Assembly (NCBI GenBank): GCA_905372155.1
Contig: CAJPNZ010000015.1
Span: 1-43,841 of the forward strand
Source: Propionibacteriaceae bacterium
GTDB taxonomy: Bacteria; Actinomycetota; Actinomycetes; Propionibacteriales; Propionibacteriaceae
Length of the DNA stretch: 43,841 nucleotides
Direction of reading: 5' to 3'
Positions 41,760-43,841 of the stretch are shown piece after piece; position 1 is the stretch's first letter, and each line of letters begins with the position of its first letter. A program made the position numbers and the translations under genes. A model generated the notes under the pieces. The model was not told where the DNA came from. It did no database searches and worked only from the letters and a program-made list of their open reading frames with translations.

Positions 41760-43085
41760 TCAGCGGGAGTAGCGCAGCGGATTGGGGCGGCACCGGGTTT
41801 CCGTGGCGATCCTGATCCCGGGAGCCAGCCGGCCCGCCTCCCGGAGGGCGAGCAGTTTCTCGACCACTCTGTCGCGCAGCATAACGGGCGAGATGGTGTT
41901 CAGGTAGATCTTGGTGGCCCCCTCGAAACCGGCGAGGGTGGAGACCCGCCACTTGAGCATCACCCGCCACGGCATCGGGAGCGCGACGTCGATCGGCCGG
42001 TAGTGCCATTCCTCGTTGCAGGCCACGTCGACCCCGGTGGCGGCGTGCATCGCGTGGATCAGGTCCGACATGCCCCGCACCTCCTCGGCGGACTGCTCCC
42101 AGGGATCGGAGAACTCGGAGCAGGAGTAGATCTCCAGGGTGGGATAGCGGTGTCCGAATCCCGCGAAGGCGACCGCGTGGTCGTTCTCGGCGACGATCAG
42201 GTTGTGATAGCTCGCGTAGTTCGGCCCCACCTCGTTGAACAGGTTCGGGTCCTGCCGCAGCCGGGCGAGCGCCACCTCGTGCTGGACGCCCCGTTCGTCG
42301 ATGGCGACGAGCTGTTTGTGGAGATGGTCGAAGGACGCACCCGCCGGTTTCAGCCAGTTCTGGAAAACGGTCACGTAGCGGGCGTACCGGTTGTTCTCGT
42401 AGCTGCGGCGCACCGAGTCGATCGTGAAGGCGATGAACTTCTCGTGTTCCTCGGGGGTCAGGGTCCCGGAACCGGCGAGCTGCGTGTCATCGACCGCCCC
42501 GTCGACGAAGTGCCGCCTGGCGACTATCACGTCGTGTCCGCCGCCGAAGAAACCGGAGGCCGCCTCCAGGCGCTGCTCCCGGGTCATCGCGGCGACCTGA
42601 CCGGTGCCGTGCCCGGAGGCCCGCAGTTTCGTCTCGGCGACCCGCAGCACATGTTCCAGTCCCTCGGGGGATGCCAGGTAGGCCCGTTGATGCCGGGCCG
42701 CGGACTCCGGAAGCTCGAAACCGTAGTTGGCACGCCAGTAGTCGAAACTCAGAATCTCGAACAAGTTCGGAATGCAACGAAATTCGGCCGTCGTGGCGAA
42801 CAGTTTCTCCGCGGGAAGCTCCATCAGCGTTTCCCAGCCATCACCGGAGCGCACCACGCGGGCCTTCTCCGGTGGGGTCTCCAGGTAACGCTGCTCGCAG
42901 AAGGCGCAATGCGCCCCGCGGGTCGTCTCGTCGATGAGGTTGGGTTCGGGGCGTTTGAGGCCGAGGGGCCGGTTGCCCCGGCCCGGCACGGTCCACACCT
43001 CGGTTCCGGTCAGCGGTCCGACTTGTTTCACCGTTCCGTCGGCCATGGTGGACAGATACTCAGGTTGCCTGACGTAGGGCTGCAT
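41760..43085 (-). CDS. HIT-superfamily GalT-like protein (DUF4921 type)
   Basis: 441 residues. The catalytic-type motif HLHKQ (254-258) follows the H-x-H-x-Q pattern of galactose-1-phosphate uridylyltransferases and other nucleotidyl-transferring HIT proteins. CAFC (Cys60, Cys63) in the N-terminal half may be part of a zinc site. The long insert and overall length fit the actinobacterial DUF4921 group, often annotated as GalT, rather than classical GalT; galactose use is therefore uncertain and no galK or galE is near. Start: ATG 43085, 6 nt after TACGGT; a six-codon longer start exists. Divergent from zwf with 155 bp between. Confidence 0.75.
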   Translation of the reverse strand: MQPYVRQPEYLSTMADGTVKQVGPLTGTEVWTVPGRGNRPLGLKRPEPNLIDETTRGAHCAFCEQRYLETPPEKARVVRSGDGWETLMELPAEKLFATTAEFRCIPNLFEILSFDYWRANYGFELPESAARHQRAYLASPEGLEHVLRVAETKLRASGHGTGQVAAMTREQRLEAASGFFGGGHDVIVARRHFVDGAVDDTQLAGSGTLTPEEHEKFIAFTIDSVRRSYENNRYARYVTVFQNWLKPAGASFDHLHKQLVAIDERGVQHEVALARLRQDPNLFNEVGPNYASYHNLIVAENDHAVAFAGFGHRYPTLEIYSCSEFSDPWEQSAEEVRGMSDLIHAMHAATGVDVACNEEWHYRPIDVALPMPWRVMLKWRVSTLAGFEGATKIYLNTISPVMLRDRVVEKLLALREAGRLAPGIRIATETRCRPNPLRYSR

Positions 43086-43091
43086 AGCGCC

Positions 43092-43097
43092 ACCGTA
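43092..43097 (-). promoter_or_regulatory. Leaderless-type -10 (TACGGT) for the GalT-like gene
   Basis: TACGGT ends 6 nt before the ATG at 43085, with no ribosome-binding sequence between. Confidence 0.4.
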
Positions 43098-43227
43098 GAT
43101 CATCGCCGGGTCCGGCGTCTCCCCACCGGGTGTTCCGTCCCACGAACGAACCGACGGGGGCCGGGTGGAGCAGCGATGATTCAGGCGCCAACCGTCTCAT
43201 GCGACCCCCCGAGGTGACGACAACCGG

Positions 43228-43233
43228 TATGGT
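43228..43233 (+). promoter_or_regulatory. Leaderless-type -10 (TATGGT) for zwf
   Basis: TATGGT ends 7 nt before the GTG at 43241, with no ribosome-binding sequence and no clear -35 upstream. Confidence 0.4.
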
Positions 43234-43240
43234 CGGAACT

Positions 43241-43841
43241 GTGACCAGCAGCAATCCGCTCCGCGACCCCCGGGACCGGCGACTGCCGAGGATCGCGGGT
43301 CCCTGCGTCTTGGTGATCTTCGGCGTCACGGGCGATCTTTCCAGGAAGAAACTGATGCCGGCCGTCTACGACCTGGCGAACCGTGGCCTGCTTCCCCCCG
43401 GTTTCGGCCTGGTGGGTTTCGCCCGCCGCGACTGGGCCGATCAGGATTTCGCGAAGGTGGTCCACGACGCGGTCAAGGAGAACGCCCGCACCCGCTTCCG
43501 GGAGGAGGTCTGGGAACAGCTTCTGGAGGGTATCCGGTTCGTGCCGGGCACGTTCGATTCCGACGAGGCCTTCCAGCGGCTCCGCACCACCCTTGAGGAA
43601 CTCGACCAGGCCCGCGGTACCAGCGGCAACCACGCCTTCTACCTGTCCATCCCGCCGTCGTATTTCGAGCAGGTGATCTCCCAGCTCAAACGGAACGCCA
43701 TCACCGGCGACGGCGAGAACACCTGGAACCGGGTAGTGATCGAGAAACCGTTCGGGCACGACCTGCGCTCGGCCCGTGAACTGAACAACGTCGTGAGCCA
43801 GCTCTTCTCACCCCCCGAGGTGTTCCGCATCGACCACTACC
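43241..43841 (+). CDS. zwf: Glucose-6-phosphate 1-dehydrogenase, 5' part
   Basis: First enzyme of the oxidative pentose phosphate pathway, producing NADPH. The first 200 residues are visible; the rest lies beyond the right edge. Seen: the dinucleotide-binding GVTGDLSRKKLMPAVYDL (29-46), FYLSIPPSYFEQV, the VIEKPFGHDL segment whose lysine binds substrate, and RIDHY at the very end, the beginning of the family's catalytic RIDHYLGK motif. Start: GTG 43241, 7 nt after TATGGT. Glucose-6-phosphate is also linked to the hexose phosphates of the phosphoglucomutase gene, but that gene is 14 kb away. Confidence 0.95.
   Translation, partial: MTSSNPLRDPRDRRLPRIAGPCVLVIFGVTGDLSRKKLMPAVYDLANRGLLPPGFGLVGFARRDWADQDFAKVVHDAVKENARTRFREEVWEQLLEGIRFVPGTFDSDEAFQRLRTTLEELDQARGTSGNHAFYLSIPPSYFEQVISQLKRNAITGDGENTWNRVVIEKPFGHDLRSARELNNVVSQLFSPPEVFRIDHY

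Noticed and set aside
1..43841. CRISPR array, insertion sequence, prophage or att sites
   Set aside because: No spaced direct repeats, transposase, integrase (other than XerC) or phage structural genes were seen.

Overview
The window is 43.8 kb of dense, high-GC DNA from an actinobacterium. Three things suggest this: the rpsB-tsf-pyrH-frr-cdsA-rlmN-dxr-site-2-protease order, a mabA-inhA-like fabG-fabI pair, and a sufR-B-D-Rieske-C-S-U-T operon. Add the late cobalamin genes (cobT-cobU-cobS) and a family such as Propionibacteriaceae (Arachnia or Tessaracoccus-like) becomes likely. That placement is inferred from gene content and order; no database was consulted. I see no rRNA, tRNA, CRISPR array, intact insertion sequence or prophage.

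Layout. 1-11244 (minus strand): a core block transcribed right to left, rpsB-tsf, pyrH-frr-cdsA-rlmN, gdhA, dxr-rseP, then cobT-cobU-cobS running off the left edge. It covers translation (S2, EF-Ts, ribosome recycling), UMP kinase, CDP-diacylglycerol synthesis, rRNA/tRNA methylation, ammonia assimilation, isoprenoid precursors, intramembrane proteolysis and B12 nucleotide-loop assembly. 11245-16767: a secreted double-M23 protein, xerC, def, a large secreted nuclease/phosphatase-like protein and a SPOUT methyltransferase. 16768-18027: a 1.26-kb, relatively AT-rich stretch with no convincing intact gene, holding what looks like one frameshifted gene. 18028-20233: an unknown membrane-anchored protein and an SBF-like transporter. 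20475-24364: fumC, an ABC ATPase and fabG-fabI. 24389-29260: an RlmA-type rRNA methyltransferase, an O-antigen-ligase-like polymerase, a Wzz-like chain-length protein and a phosphoglucomutase, which together look like a small surface-polysaccharide locus. 29390-34080: an ABC-F ATPase, then a three-gene SPFH/SHOCT, zinc-ribbon and small membrane-protein module. 34091-41560: an alpha/beta hydrolase and the complete suf Fe-S assembly operon. 41760-43841: a GalT-like HIT-superfamily protein divergent from zwf (partial).

Regulatory reading. At about ten genes a TANNNT hexamer lies 6-8 nt before an ATG or GTG, with no Shine-Dalgarno sequence: the architecture of leaderless mRNAs. I used it to choose starts. 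The clearest case is the fabG/rlmA intergenic region, where two such hexamers overlap on one TA step and are exactly symmetrical. Other sites are an iron-box-like sequence before sufR, a perfect palindrome over a consensus -10 before the Wzz-like gene, helically phased repeats before the phosphoglucomutase gene, and long hairpins after gdhA, tsf and fumC.

The best candidates for under-described biology are the SPFH/zinc-ribbon/small-membrane-protein module, the Wzz-like protein whose C-terminal domain resembles a tyrosine kinase without its nucleotide-binding loop, and the symmetrical leaderless promoter.
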